Origin: an uncultured Rhodospirillaceae bacterium
Lineage (GTDB): Bacteria; Pseudomonadota; Alphaproteobacteria; Rhodospirillales; Casp-alpha2
Assembly: GCA_913030825.1 (NCBI GenBank)
Contig: CAJWCU010000031.1
Span: forward strand, 1 to 32,547
Reading direction: 5' to 3'
DNA: 32,547 nt
Shown here: positions 24,625 to 32,547 of the stretch, in pieces
How the letters are laid out: each line of letters begins with the position of its first letter
Numbering within the stretch: the first letter of the stretch is position 1
The notes under the pieces: model-generated
What the model was told of the DNA's origin: nothing
The model's input: only the letters and a program-made list of their open reading frames with translations
Databases searched by the model: none
Position numbers and translations under genes: made by a program

Positions 24625-25112
24625 GGTTGCTGCGCGACGATGCCGGGGCCGACGCGGGCGACTTTGCCGCCCTTAACCGGGCAACGGCCGAGGCTGGGCC
24701 GGGAGAGGAGGAAATCTCCGCCCCAGATCTGGCCATCGTGGTCTTTTCCGGGGTCGCAAGCTTGGCCTGGCTGCGCGTGCTGCGGCCCGGGTTCCGTCAT
24801 TGCTTCGCCTTGCTGCGCTCGAAGGGGGAATGGCTCTACTACGATCCCATGTCCCACTACACCTTCACGGGCGTGATCGGTGCCTATCCTGTCCTGCCGT
24901 TGCTGCGGGTGTTTCGGGCTCGGGGGATGCGGGCCCTTCTGGTCCACCCCGACCGGCCGCCTCGCATTGCCCAGGCCTGGCGTTTCTATACCTGTGTCGA
25001 GGCCGTCAAGCGGGTCCTGGGATTGCAGGAACCGTGGGTGTTGACGCCCTGGCAGTTGTACCGCCGATTGGCCCGGCGCAGGGCGGTTAGGGTCACCCGC
25101 CGGATCCCATGA
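24621..25112 (+). CDS. Unknown protein, possible permuted papain-fold (NlpC/LRAT-like)
   Basis: This 163-residue product begins at a GTG overlapping the preceding stop. Two short stretches stand out: RPGFRHCFALL with His60, followed by a strand ending WLYYDPMSH, and RFYTCVEAVKRVLGL with Cys125 at the start of a helix. A His-bearing strand before a Cys-led helix is the order found in circularly permuted papain-like enzymes (LRAT/YiiX type). TPWQLYRRLARRR follows as a basic tail. Enzymatic activity is inference from this pattern only, and no family name is offered. Its 3' end overlaps the convergent ubiA by 20 bases. It is coupled to the preceding unknown gene and lies downstream of the S24 repressor's divergent region. 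Confidence 0.78.
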   Translation: MRLLRDDAGADAGDFAALNRATAEAGPGEEEISAPDLAIVVFSGVASLAWLRVLRPGFRHCFALLRSKGEWLYYDPMSHYTFTGVIGAYPVLPLLRVFRARGMRALLVHPDRPPRIAQAWRFYTCVEAVKRVLGLQEPWVLTPWQLYRRLARRRAVRVTRRIP

Positions 25113-26043
25113 CCCGTCCGGCGACGATCGCGGCCAACACGATCAGGCCGAAATCACGGTTCGATTTGAACCGGGTCAGGCAGTTCCTGGCGTCGTCGAT
25201 ATCGAGCGAACGAACCTGCCAGGCGAGGTGCAATCCTGCCACCGCCAGGCCCGCAAAATAAATCGGATGCAGCCCCGCCAGATGCCCGGCCCCGGCCATC
25301 AAGGTCACCGTGGCGCCGTAAAACGCGGCCAGCCAGGGACCCGTGCCTTCCCCGAATTTCAGCGCCGTCGATTTGATGCCGACCAGAACGTCGTCTTCCT
25401 TGTCCTGATGGGCGTAGATCGTGTCGTAGCCCAGCGTCCACATCACGCCGGCGGCATAGAGCACGATTGCCGGGGCCGCGAGGCCACCGGTGACCGCCGC
25501 CCAGCCGAGCAGGGCTCCCCAATTGAAGGTCAGGCCCAACACCAACTGCGGCCAATAGGTGACCCGCTTGGCAAACGGATAGACCGCGACCAGGAGCAGC
25601 GATGATGCGCCCAGCACGACGGCGTAGTCGTTGAACTGCAACAAAATCGCCAAGCCAATGCCCGATTGCAGGCCGAGGAAGGCAAGCGCCTGGACCACCG
25701 ACACCTGGCCGGAAGCGATGGGCCGGTCCGCCGTCCGGGCGACCTGGGCGTCGAAATCCCGGTCGGCGATATCGTTGACGGTACAGCCCGCCCCCCGCAT
25801 GACCAGGGCGCCGATAGCGAACAGCGCCATGAACCAGGGGTCGGGCCAGGGGGCTGCGCCCATCGGCCCCAGGGGGGCCGCCAGCGCCAGCGACCACCAG
25901 CATGGCAGCAGCAAAAGCCAGGTGCCGATCGGCCGGTCCATGCGGGCAAGCCGCAGATAGGGCCGGATCGCCGCCCCCGGTACCCGGTCGATCCAGCTTT
26001 CCGCCGGAATGTCCGAGGCCGAAACATGTTGTCGCTCATCCAT
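25093..26043 (-). CDS. ubiA: 4-hydroxybenzoate polyprenyltransferase UbiA
   Basis: The 316-residue integral membrane protein attaches the polyprenyl tail to 4-hydroxybenzoate in ubiquinone synthesis. The two Asp-rich, Mg-diphosphate-binding motifs are present: NDIADRDFD at residues 90-98 and DTIYAHQDKEDD at 207-218. About eight to nine hydrophobic segments follow an N-terminal soluble stretch ending in RLARMDRPIGTWLLLLP, a UbiA hallmark. Its product is the substrate type for UbiD, encoded 3 kb away. It is divergent from rsmE (51-base gap) and overlaps the convergent unknown gene by 20 bases at the 3' end. Confidence 0.96.
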   Translation of the reverse strand: MDERQHVSASDIPAESWIDRVPGAAIRPYLRLARMDRPIGTWLLLLPCWWSLALAAPLGPMGAAPWPDPWFMALFAIGALVMRGAGCTVNDIADRDFDAQVARTADRPIASGQVSVVQALAFLGLQSGIGLAILLQFNDYAVVLGASSLLLVAVYPFAKRVTYWPQLVLGLTFNWGALLGWAAVTGGLAAPAIVLYAAGVMWTLGYDTIYAHQDKEDDVLVGIKSTALKFGEGTGPWLAAFYGATVTLMAGAGHLAGLHPIYFAGLAVAGLHLAWQVRSLDIDDARNCLTRFKSNRDFGLIVLAAIVAGRVMGSGG

Positions 26044-26094
26044 GACCTCAAGTAATACGGGCGGGGCCCATTCCGATCAAAGGGGAAAAGCGCC

Positions 26095-26823
26095 ATGGCG
26101 GCAGGTATCCGCCTGTATATCGAAGGCGATCTGACCGCGGGTGCGCCGGTCGCGGTCTCCGCCGACCAGGCCCATTACCTGGGCCGGGTCATGCGCCTGG
26201 GCGTCGGCGACGCGGTGACCCTGTTCAACGGCCGCGACGGCGAATGGCGGGCGGCGGTCGCGCGGATCGACAAGCGCGCCGCCGACCTGATGCCCGAGAC
26301 ACAAATGCGTCCCCAGGCCGAAGCCCCCGGCCCCTGGCTCGCCTTCGCGCCGGTCAAAAAGACCGGCACGGATTTCATCGTCCAGAAGGCAACGGAATTG
26401 GGGGTCTCACGTCTGATCCCCGTCGCCACCGCCAACACCCAGACCGGGCGCACGAAGACCGACCGCCTGGCCGCCACCGCCGTCGAGGCGGCGGAACAGT
26501 GCGAGCGCCTGTCCGTGCCCGAGGTGTCGGACATGCAGACCCTGGATGCCCTTATGGGCGCCTGGCCCGACGACCGGCGCCTGTTCATATTGGACGAGAC
26601 GGGCGGGGGCGTGCCGCTTGCCCAGGCATTGGCGGGTGGAATTGCCGGTGCCACCGGGTTTCTCACCGGGCCGGAAGGCGGCTTCTCCGCGCGGGAGCTT
26701 GACAGGTTTGCTAAGCTGTCCTTCGTCACCCGGGTCACCCTGGGGCCGCGAATCCTGCGCGCTGAAACGGCGGCCTTGGCCGCCTTGGTCGTTGCCCAGG
26801 CCGTCGCGGGCGACTGGAAATGA
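26095..26823 (+). CDS. rsmE: 16S rRNA (uracil-1498-N3)-methyltransferase RsmE
   Basis: The 242-residue product is a SPOUT-class methyltransferase that modifies U1498 of 16S rRNA. An N-terminal PUA-like part (HYLGRVMRLGVGD at 27-39, FNGRDGEW) is followed by the SPOUT domain with KATELGVS at 98-105, TGPEGGFS at 191-198 and the knot-forming LGPRILRAETA at 216-226. AAAGGGG lies nine bases before the ATG. It is followed by gshA after 97 bases; in alphaproteobacteria these two genes with ubiA often occur close together. Confidence 0.96.
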   Translation: MAAGIRLYIEGDLTAGAPVAVSADQAHYLGRVMRLGVGDAVTLFNGRDGEWRAAVARIDKRAADLMPETQMRPQAEAPGPWLAFAPVKKTGTDFIVQKATELGVSRLIPVATANTQTGRTKTDRLAATAVEAAEQCERLSVPEVSDMQTLDALMGAWPDDRRLFILDETGGGVPLAQALAGGIAGATGFLTGPEGGFSARELDRFAKLSFVTRVTLGPRILRAETAALAALVVAQAVAGDWK

Positions 26824-26920
26824 ACAACACCTGTGCCTGACGAAACATTGACTATGGGACCGCCCACCCCAATTACTGACGACCCACGCCAAGCAAGCGC
26901 AAGAGACGAGAGACCCGGCC

Positions 26921-28288
26921 ATGGCCAATGACACTTCCTCCAAGTCCCAACCGGTCACCGACAAGGCCACCCTGGTCGAGTATCTGGAAGCGGGCTGCAA
27001 GCCGGAACGCGAATGGCGCATCGGCACCGAGCACGAGAAATTCGCCTACGACCTGAAGACCCTGCGCCCGCTGACCTACGACGGCGAGCCGGGCGTGCGC
27101 CAAATGCTGGACGCCATGACTCGCTTCGGTTGGTCCCCGGTGATGGAAAAGAACAACGTCATCGCGCTCTCGAAACCGGACCGCAGCTCCATCTCGCTGG
27201 AACCGGCGGGGCAGTTGGAACTTTCGGGTGCCCCCCTGGAAACCATCCACCAGACCTGCGGCGAAGTGACGCAGCACTTGAAACAGGTCAAGGAAGTGGC
27301 GGGCGAACTGGGTATCGGTTTCCTGGGCCTCGGCTACAACCCGAAATGGCCGCGCGAGGATATGCCCTGGATGCCCAAGGGCCGCTACGCCATCATGCGC
27401 GAATATATGCCGACCAAGGGCACGCTCGGCCTCGACATGATGCAGTCGACCTGTACCGTGCAGGTCAACCTGGATTTCAATTCCGAAGCGGTGATGCGCA
27501 AGATGTTCCGCATCGCCATCGCGCTGCAGCCGATCGCCACGGCGCTTTGGGCCAACTCGCCGTTCCGCCACGGCAAGCCGAACGGCTTTCTCTCCTTCCG
27601 CTCCCATATCTGGACGGACGTCGACCCGGACCGTTGCGGCACCTTGCCCTTCGTGTTCGAGGACGGCTTCGGCTTCGAGCGCTGGGTCGACTACATCCTC
27701 GACGTGCCCATGTACTTCGTCTACCGCGACGGCAATTACATCAACGCCGCCGGCCATTCGTTCCGCGACTTCATGGCGGGCAAACTGGAAGTCCTGCCGG
27801 GCGAACTGCCGACCATGAAGGACTGGGAAGACCATATGACCACGGCCTTCCCGGAAGTCCGCCTGAAGACCTTCCTGGAAATGCGCGGCGCCGACGGCGG
27901 CCCCTGGGCGCGGCTCTGTGCGCTGTCAGCCTTCTGGGTCGGGCTGCTTTACGATACGGAAGCCCGCGATGCCGCCTGGGATCTGGTCAAGGACTGGACC
28001 GAGGAAGAACGCGAGGTCATGCGCCGCGACGTGCCCAAGACGGCCCTCAAGACACCGTTCCGCGACCGCACCGTCAACGAGCTCGCTTGCGAGGCGCTCT
28101 GCATCTCCCGCAAGGGATTGAAAAACCGCAAACGCCTGGACGCCGTCGGTCTGGACGAAAGCCACTTCCTGCAGCCGATCCACCATATCTGCGATTCCGG
28201 CATGACCCCGGCGGAAGAACTGCTGGTCGCTTACGAGCGGCGCTGGCACGGCGACATCGATCCGGTGTTCACGGAATATGCTTACTAG
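26921..28288 (+). CDS. gshA: Glutamate-cysteine ligase, GCS2 type
   Basis: The 455-residue product makes gamma-glutamylcysteine from glutamate, cysteine and ATP, the first step of glutathione synthesis. [12 protein letters not shown] at residues 32-43 holds the conserved Glu/His of the active site; [14 protein letters not shown] near 91-104, [23 protein letters not shown] and [10 protein letters not shown] are typical of the plant/alphaproteobacterial GCS2 class rather than the E. coli GshA class. Cysteine residues used for redox control in plant enzymes are not obvious. The gene stands alone after rsmE and before lysS, with TTGACT at 26850 as a weak candidate -35. Confidence 0.95.
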   Translation: MANDTSSKSQPVTDKATLVEYLEAGCKPEREWRIGTEHEKFAYDLKTLRPLTYDGEPGVRQMLDAMTRFGWSPVMEKNNVIALSKPDRSSISLEPAGQLELSGAPLETIHQTCGEVTQHLKQVKEVAGELGIGFLGLGYNPKWPREDMPWMPKGRYAIMREYMPTKGTLGLDMMQSTCTVQVNLDFNSEAVMRKMFRIAIALQPIATALWANSPFRHGKPNGFLSFRSHIWTDVDPDRCGTLPFVFEDGFGFERWVDYILDVPMYFVYRDGNYINAAGHSFRDFMAGKLEVLPGELPTMKDWEDHMTTAFPEVRLKTFLEMRGADGGPWARLCALSAFWVGLLYDTEARDAAWDLVKDWTEEEREVMRRDVPKTALKTPFRDRTVNELACEALCISRKGLKNRKRLDAVGLDESHFLQPIHHICDSGMTPAEELLVAYERRWHGDIDPVFTEYAY

Positions 28289-28370
28289 GTAGAGTCTGTC
28301 GTTCAGTCTTGCCCTGAGGCGGGCAGGGGCGCTAGGTTCCCGCTCCGTTTCCTGACCCGAGAATTGAGAC

Positions 28371-29960
28371 ATGACCGATTTGCGCGAGATCGCCGAAAAC
28401 GCCAACGCCTGGCCCTTCGCCGAGGCCCGACAGCTTCTGAAGCAGCTTAAGGGCAAGGCGCCGGAAAAAGGCTATGTCCTGTTCGAAACGGGCTACGGCC
28501 CCTCGGGTCTGCCGCATATCGGCACTTTCGGCGAGGTCGCGCGCACGACCATGGTGCGCCATGCGTTCCAGGCGCTGTCGGACATCCCGACCAAGTTGTT
28601 CGCTTTTTCCGACGACATGGACGGCCTGCGCAAGGTGCCGGAAAACCTGCCGAACCAGGAAATGCTGACGGAAAACCTGGGCAAGCCGCTGACCAGCATT
28701 CCCGATCCCTTCGGCACCCACGAAAGCATGGGCCATCACAACAACGCGCGGCTGCGCGCGTTCCTGGACGGCTTCGGCTTCGACTACGAATTCAAAAGCT
28801 CGACCGAATGCTATAAGGCGGGCGATTTCGACGCGACGCTGCTGACCCTGCTGCAACGCTACGACGCGGTGATGAAGGTCATCATCCCGACCCTGGGCGA
28901 GGAACGGCGCGTCACCTACAGCCCCTTCCTGCCGGTCTGCCCCAAGACGGGGCGCGTGCTGCTGGCCCCGGTGCTGGAAACCAATCCGGACGCCGGCACC
29001 ATCGTTTACGAAAACGAAGACGGCGAGAAAGTCGAAACCCCGGTCACCGGCGGTCACTGCAAACTGCAGTGGAAGCCCGACTGGGCCATGCGCTGGACGG
29101 CGCTTGACGTCGATTACGAAATGTCCGGCAAGGACCTGATCGACAGCGTCAAGCAGTCGGGCGCGATCTGCCGCATCCTGGGTGGCACGCCGCCGCAAGG
29201 CTTCACCTACGAATTGTTCCTGGACGAAAACGGCGAAAAGATTTCGAAAAGCCGCGGCAACGGCCTGACCATGGAAGAATGGCTGGCCTATGCGCCGCCG
29301 GAAAGCCTGTCCTTGTTCATGTTCCAGAAGCCGAAGACGGCGAAGCGGTTGTATTTCGACGTGATCCCGAAGAACGTCGACGACTACCTGTCGCACCTGA
29401 ACGCCTATGCGGATCAGGACGATGCGCAGAAGCTCGCCAACCCGGCCTGGCACATCCATTCCGGCAACCCGCCGGAATCGCAGGGGGCCCTTTCCTACAA
29501 CATCCTCCTGAACCTCGCCGGCGTCTGCCATACCGAGGACAAGTCCGTGCTCTGGCATTTCATCTCGCGCTACCGCCCGGACCTGACGGCGGAAAACGCG
29601 CCCTTCCTGGACGACCTGGTCGGCTATGCGATCAACTACTACCGGGATTTCGTGAAGCCGGAAAAAACCTACCGCGCACCGACCGACGGCGAACGCGCCG
29701 CGCTCGACGACCTCGCGGGCGCCCTTCGCGCCATGGCCGCCGATACCCCGGCCGAGGACATCCAGACGGAGGTTTACGAAGTCGGCAAACGCCACGGCTT
29801 CGAAAACCTGCGCGACTGGTTCAAGGCGCTCTATGAAATCCTGCTGGGCCAGTCGCAGGGCCCGCGCATGGGCTCCTTCATCGCCCTCTACGGCATTCCG
29901 GAATCGGTCGCCCTGATCGAAAAGGCCCTGGCCGGCGAGGATTTGGCGGCCAGCGCCTAA
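28371..29960 (+). CDS. lysS: Lysyl-tRNA synthetase, class I
   Basis: The 529-residue product charges tRNA-Lys and belongs to the class I (archaeal-type) enzymes, not the class II form of most bacteria. The Rossmann signatures are present: HIGT at 49-52 within [14 protein letters not shown], and KISKS at 290-294 within [13 protein letters not shown]. Alphaproteobacteria commonly use this class I enzyme. The length is normal, and the C-terminal helical anticodon-binding region ([21 protein letters not shown]) looks intact. A hairpin-capable TGCCC-TGAGGC-GGGCA lies between gshA and this gene but lacks a T-run. The ribosome site is weak. It converges on the YkgJ-type gene with 22 bases between. 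Confidence 0.97.
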   Translation: MTDLREIAENANAWPFAEARQLLKQLKGKAPEKGYVLFETGYGPSGLPHIGTFGEVARTTMVRHAFQALSDIPTKLFAFSDDMDGLRKVPENLPNQEMLTENLGKPLTSIPDPFGTHESMGHHNNARLRAFLDGFGFDYEFKSSTECYKAGDFDATLLTLLQRYDAVMKVIIPTLGEERRVTYSPFLPVCPKTGRVLLAPVLETNPDAGTIVYENEDGEKVETPVTGGHCKLQWKPDWAMRWTALDVDYEMSGKDLIDSVKQSGAICRILGGTPPQGFTYELFLDENGEKISKSRGNGLTMEEWLAYAPPESLSLFMFQKPKTAKRLYFDVIPKNVDDYLSHLNAYADQDDAQKLANPAWHIHSGNPPESQGALSYNILLNLAGVCHTEDKSVLWHFISRYRPDLTAENAPFLDDLVGYAINYYRDFVKPEKTYRAPTDGERAALDDLAGALRAMAADTPAEDIQTEVYEVGKRHGFENLRDWFKALYEILLGQSQGPRMGSFIALYGIPESVALIEKALAGEDLAASA

Positions 29961-29982
29961 GCGGGCTGCTGCGCACCCACCG

Positions 29983-30519
29983 TCACATCGAACCCAACCG
30001 CTCCCGCCATTCGGCGACTTCCCGGGCAAGGGGCGCGGGCGGCGGGTGGCCGTTCAGGACCAGATGGGCGATCTCTTCCCGGGGATGGACCAGGGTCTTG
30101 GAATCTTCAAAACCGAGCCAGACCGGCAGGCCGCTGCGCTGGGTCAGCGCGCCGATGACGGCTTGCGCGGCGGGCCCTCGGAAATCCTCGCCTGACCGGG
30201 TGCCGCGGACGATGACGTAGTGCCGTTCGAAACAGTTTCGGGCGTCGTCTTCCCGGTTCGTATTGACGATCACGCCGGACCGGTCGGGCCGCGCGTCCTC
30301 GGGCAGGTAGTCCAGTTTCCGCCAGCCGCAGAACCAGCCGCGGCAGACGCCCGGGCGGCGGTCGTAGATGCCGCAGCCTCTGCCCGAGTTTTCCGGGCAG
30401 AGTTTGCCCGACGGTTTCTGGATTTCTTCGTCGTTGATCTGCAAAACCCGGCAGCATTCCACGCAACCGCCGCAATCCCGGTCTGCAACCAGGTCCGGCG
30501 GCGGCGCGTCCTGGGTCAC
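29983..30519 (-). CDS. YkgJ-type cysteine-cluster protein coupled to tldD
   Basis: This 178-residue protein starts at a GTG that overlaps the tldD stop (GTGA). Its N-terminal half carries the cluster Cys16, 19, 22, 23, 41, 49, 59 and 64 (DCGGCVECCRVL, GRGCGIYDRRPGVCRGWFC), a pattern predicted to bind zinc or an Fe-S centre. The C-terminal half is polar, ending in a basic helix (REVAEWRERLGSM). The function of the family is unknown. The longer open frame to 31467 is an antisense/out-of-frame shadow within tldD. It is distinct from the YcgN protein at 4539-5006, which has a different Cys spacing. Confidence 0.88.
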   Translation of the reverse strand: MTQDAPPPDLVADRDCGGCVECCRVLQINDEEIQKPSGKLCPENSGRGCGIYDRRPGVCRGWFCGWRKLDYLPEDARPDRSGVIVNTNREDDARNCFERHYVIVRGTRSGEDFRGPAAQAVIGALTQRSGLPVWLGFEDSKTLVHPREEIAHLVLNGHPPPAPLAREVAEWRERLGSM

Positions 30520-31949
30520 CCGCCGGTGCCGCCGACGGTCAATTGGTCGATCTTGAGGGTCGGCTGGCCGACGCCCACGGGCACGCCCTGGCCGTCCTTG
30601 CCGCAGGTACCGATGCCCGGGTCCAGTTCCATGTCGTTGCCGACCATGGTGACGTGGTTGAGCACGTCCTTGCCGTCGCCGATCAGGGTCGCGCCCTTCA
30701 GCGCGCGGCCGACCTTGCCATCCTCGATCTCGTAGGCTTCGGTGCAGGAGAACACGAACTTGCCCGAGGTGATGTCGACTTGGCCGCCGCCGAAGGACAC
30801 GGCATAGATGCCTTTCTTCACGGATTTCAGGATTTCCTCCGGCTCCTTGTCGCCGCCCAGCATGACCGTGTTGGTCATGCGCGGCAGGGGCTGGTGGGCG
30901 TAGCTTTCTCGCCGGCCGTTGCCGGTGGGCGCCACGCCCATCAGGCGCGCGTTTGTGCGGTCCTGCATATAGCCCTTCAAAATGCCGTCCTCGATCAGAA
31001 CGGTTTTTTCCGACGGCGTGCCTTCGTCGTCGATGGTCAGGCTGCCGCGACGATCCTTTATGGTGCCGTCGTCGACCACGGTGACGCCGGGCGAGGCGAC
31101 CCGTTCGCCCATCAGGCCGGAAAACACTGATGTCTTCTTGCGGTTGAAATCGCCTTCCAGGCCGTGGCCGATGGCTTCGTGCAACAGGATGCCGGGCCAG
31201 CCGGGGCCGAGCACCACCGGGACCTCGCCCGCCGGGGCGGGAACGGAGCCTAGATTGACCTCGGCCTGGCGGAAGGCTTCGTCGACGACGTTCTGCCAAT
31301 TCGCCGGATCCATGAATTGCTCGTACGTCACGCGTCCGCCGGTGCCGTAGCTGCCCGTCTCCATCCGCCCGTCCTGTTCCAGGACGACCGAGACGTTGAC
31401 GCGCACGAGCGGGCGGATGTCTGCGACCCGATGGCCGCCGGAGCGGACGATCTGTACCGCCTGCCAATTGCCCAGGATCGAGGCCGAAACCTGGCGCACG
31501 CGATCGTCCTTGGCCCGGGCATAGGCATCGATGGCGCGCAGCATGGCGACCTTTTCCTGAAATTCGACCTGGGCCAGCGGGTTGTCGTCCATATAGAGGG
31601 CGTGGTTGGTGCCCTGCGGATTGGCGGCCATGGTGCCCGTATGGCCGCGCTGCACGGCCTTGACCGTTTCGGCGGCGCGGGCGATGGCGGCCTCGGACAG
31701 GTCGGAGGCATGGGAATATCCCGTGCTCTCGCCCGCGATGGCGCGTAGGCCGAAACCCTGGGCCGTGTCGAAACTGGCGGTCTTGATCTGGCCGTCGTCC
31801 AGAACCAAGCTTTCCGATTGGCGGTATTCCAGGAACAATTCGCCGTCGTCCATACCGGTCAGGGCATCGTCCAAAAGGCCCTGCACCCGGCCACGGTCCA
31901 TCCCGGTGCGGTTGAAGAACAGATCGTCGGTGGCGGCGAGGTCGGTCAT
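30516..31949 (-). CDS. tldD: TldD metalloprotease
   Basis: The 477-residue product is the catalytic subunit of the TldD/TldE protease, which in E. coli processes microcin B17 and degrades CcdA and unfolded peptides. The zinc motif is HEAIGH (His257-Glu258...His262), the HExxxH form used by TldD, followed by GLEGDFNRKKTSVFSG. GSYGTGGRVTYEQ and SFGGGQVDITSGKFVFSCTEAY are further family stretches. The partner TldE/PmbA is not in the window. I chose the ATG with AGGGA five bases upstream over a TTG at 31997. The downstream YkgJ-type gene is translationally coupled. A GGGGCC-AAA-GGCCCC hairpin at 31990-32004 would lie in the 5' leader. Confidence 0.95.
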   Translation of the reverse strand: MTDLAATDDLFFNRTGMDRGRVQGLLDDALTGMDDGELFLEYRQSESLVLDDGQIKTASFDTAQGFGLRAIAGESTGYSHASDLSEAAIARAAETVKAVQRGHTGTMAANPQGTNHALYMDDNPLAQVEFQEKVAMLRAIDAYARAKDDRVRQVSASILGNWQAVQIVRSGGHRVADIRPLVRVNVSVVLEQDGRMETGSYGTGGRVTYEQFMDPANWQNVVDEAFRQAEVNLGSVPAPAGEVPVVLGPGWPGILLHEAIGHGLEGDFNRKKTSVFSGLMGERVASPGVTVVDDGTIKDRRGSLTIDDEGTPSEKTVLIEDGILKGYMQDRTNARLMGVAPTGNGRRESYAHQPLPRMTNTVMLGGDKEPEEILKSVKKGIYAVSFGGGQVDITSGKFVFSCTEAYEIEDGKVGRALKGATLIGDGKDVLNHVTMVGNDMELDPGIGTCGKDGQGVPVGVGQPTLKIDQLTVGGTGG

Positions 31950-31989
31950 GGCGGTCCCTGGGGTCTGGAAGGGTGAATTTGAATTTAAG

Positions 31990-32004
31990 GGGGCCAAAGG
32001 CCCC
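31990..32004. repeat. Perfect six-pair hairpin in the tldD leader
   Basis: GGGGCC-AAA-GGCCCC is a strong stem with a three-base loop. In the minus direction it is followed by CTTAAATTC, so it is unlikely to be a terminator; it could be a structured leader or attenuator-like element of tldD. Confidence 0.4.
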
Positions 32005-32062
32005 GTCTCTCAGGTTATATAGGAGCCCATGAATATGTTTTCGAGGGGCCCATCCCGAATGG

Positions 32063-32079
32063 ACTATGTTGAGTATAGT
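32063..32079. promoter_or_regulatory. Overlapping divergent -10 elements between tldD and the DUF3422 gene
   Basis: ACTAT-GTTGAGT-ATAGT is an inverted repeat that offers TATAGT on the plus strand and TATACT on the minus strand. No good -35 box was found for either, so the call is tentative. Confidence 0.3.
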
Positions 32080-32108
32080 GCCTGAGCGAACCGGCGAAAT
32101 GAACGATC

Positions 32109-32547
32109 ATGTTTGACGAACACCCCCTGCGCCGCACGTTAGCGGAAGAAATCCACGCCCGTCCGCCCGAGGATATGGCGGCCCCCGTGCAGGTCTCGCA
32201 TATCGCGGTGATCTCGGGCGAGGACGGTATGGCGCCGCACGTCGCGCACCTGGAGGCGCTGTGCAAGCATTTCCGCGTCGCCCCGCCGGCCGCCGATGCG
32301 ACCCATTTCTCGACGGAACTGGGGGAGTTGCGGCTCAAGTGGGAACGGCATACGGAATTCTCGACCTTCACCATCATGCGTGGCGGGGTTTCCGATCAGC
32401 CGTTCAAGCAGACGGCCATCGACAGCCTGCCCAAGGATTGGGTTTCCGGCCTGCCGGGCCAGGTCATCGCCGCCTGCCATGTCGCCGTCGAGACCGGCCA
32501 GGGCAGCCAGCGGTCGCCGTCGGACCTGGCGGGACTGTTCGACAACA
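32109..32547 (+). CDS. DUF3422 family protein, N-terminal part
   Basis: The frame opens at an ATG and is still open at the window edge after 146 codons. The visible sequence begins FDEHPLRRTLAEEIHARPP, then has a His-rich region and ATHFSTELGELRLKWERHTEF, which is characteristic of DUF3422. Members are usually a little over 400 residues with a pair of C-terminal membrane helices, so about two thirds of the gene should lie to the right. The function is unknown. It is divergent from tldD. The ribosome site before the ATG is weak. Confidence 0.88.
   Translation, partial: MFDEHPLRRTLAEEIHARPPEDMAAPVQVSHIAVISGEDGMAPHVAHLEALCKHFRVAPPAADATHFSTELGELRLKWERHTEFSTFTIMRGGVSDQPFKQTAIDSLPKDWVSGLPGQVIAACHVAVETGQGSQRSPSDLAGLFDN

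Noticed and set aside
28332-30029. Minus-strand open frame of 565 codons
   Set aside because: Antisense of lysS, which carries both class I synthetase signatures.

Overview
The window is a GC-rich (about 65% by eye), gene-dense chromosomal segment that reads as an alphaproteobacterium, most likely of Rhodospirillales type. Support: an MmcB-type DNA repair protein whose start codon lies inside an exact alphaproteobacterial SOS box (GTTC-N7-GTTC), a class I lysyl-tRNA synthetase, a GCS2-type glutamate-cysteine ligase, an S24-type repressor of a family common in alphaproteobacteria, a DUF3422 protein and UbiA/UbiD quinone genes. I see no tRNA, rRNA, insertion sequence, CRISPR array or intact phage. 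No gene-free gap exceeds 300 bases.

Layout. 1-650 (minus): a truncated small membrane protein and YjbQ. 784-1652 (plus): SOS box, mmcB and a translationally coupled unknown gene, converging on ada. 1649-7087 (minus): SCO protein, cobB, YcgN-type cysteine-cluster protein, a DHDPS/NAL-family lyase, a YgjP-like metalloprotease and ada, closely packed. 7203-8081 (minus): formate/nitrite-type channel. 8178-10002 (plus): cbiD-cobK. 10021-16244 (minus): cbiX-cobH-cobL-cobI-cbiG/cobJ-cobM, mostly joined by 4-base stop/start overlaps. 16426-20476 (minus): GAF/HD-GYP protein, an unknown protein with cyclotransferase-like motifs, and a membrane-anchored TPR protein. 20756-23180: ubiD converging on a class IV aminotransferase. 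23372-25112: an S24-type repressor divergent from a coupled pair of unknown genes, across an AT-richer spacer with a good promoter and two dyad-symmetric elements. 25093-28288: ubiA, rsmE, gshA. 28371-32547: lysS, a YkgJ-type protein coupled to tldD, and the start of a DUF3422 gene.

The dominant theme is corrin-ring synthesis. CbiX (with a putative MxCxxC Fe-S motif and a His-rich tail), CbiD and CbiG are markers of the early-cobalt, oxygen-independent route. The methyltransferases and mutase (CobI, CobJ, CobM, CobL, CobH) and reductase CobK belong to families shared by both routes, and no CobG is present here. CobB would act next, amidating the a and c side chains. The second theme is DNA damage: mmcB and its unknown partner sit tail to tail with ada.

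The least explained parts are the repressor-flanked gene pair at 24.0-25.1 kb, the coupled gene after mmcB, the cyclotransferase-like protein coupled to the HD-GYP gene, and a cluster of GCAGCAT/ATGCTGC words with nested palindromes inside cobK.
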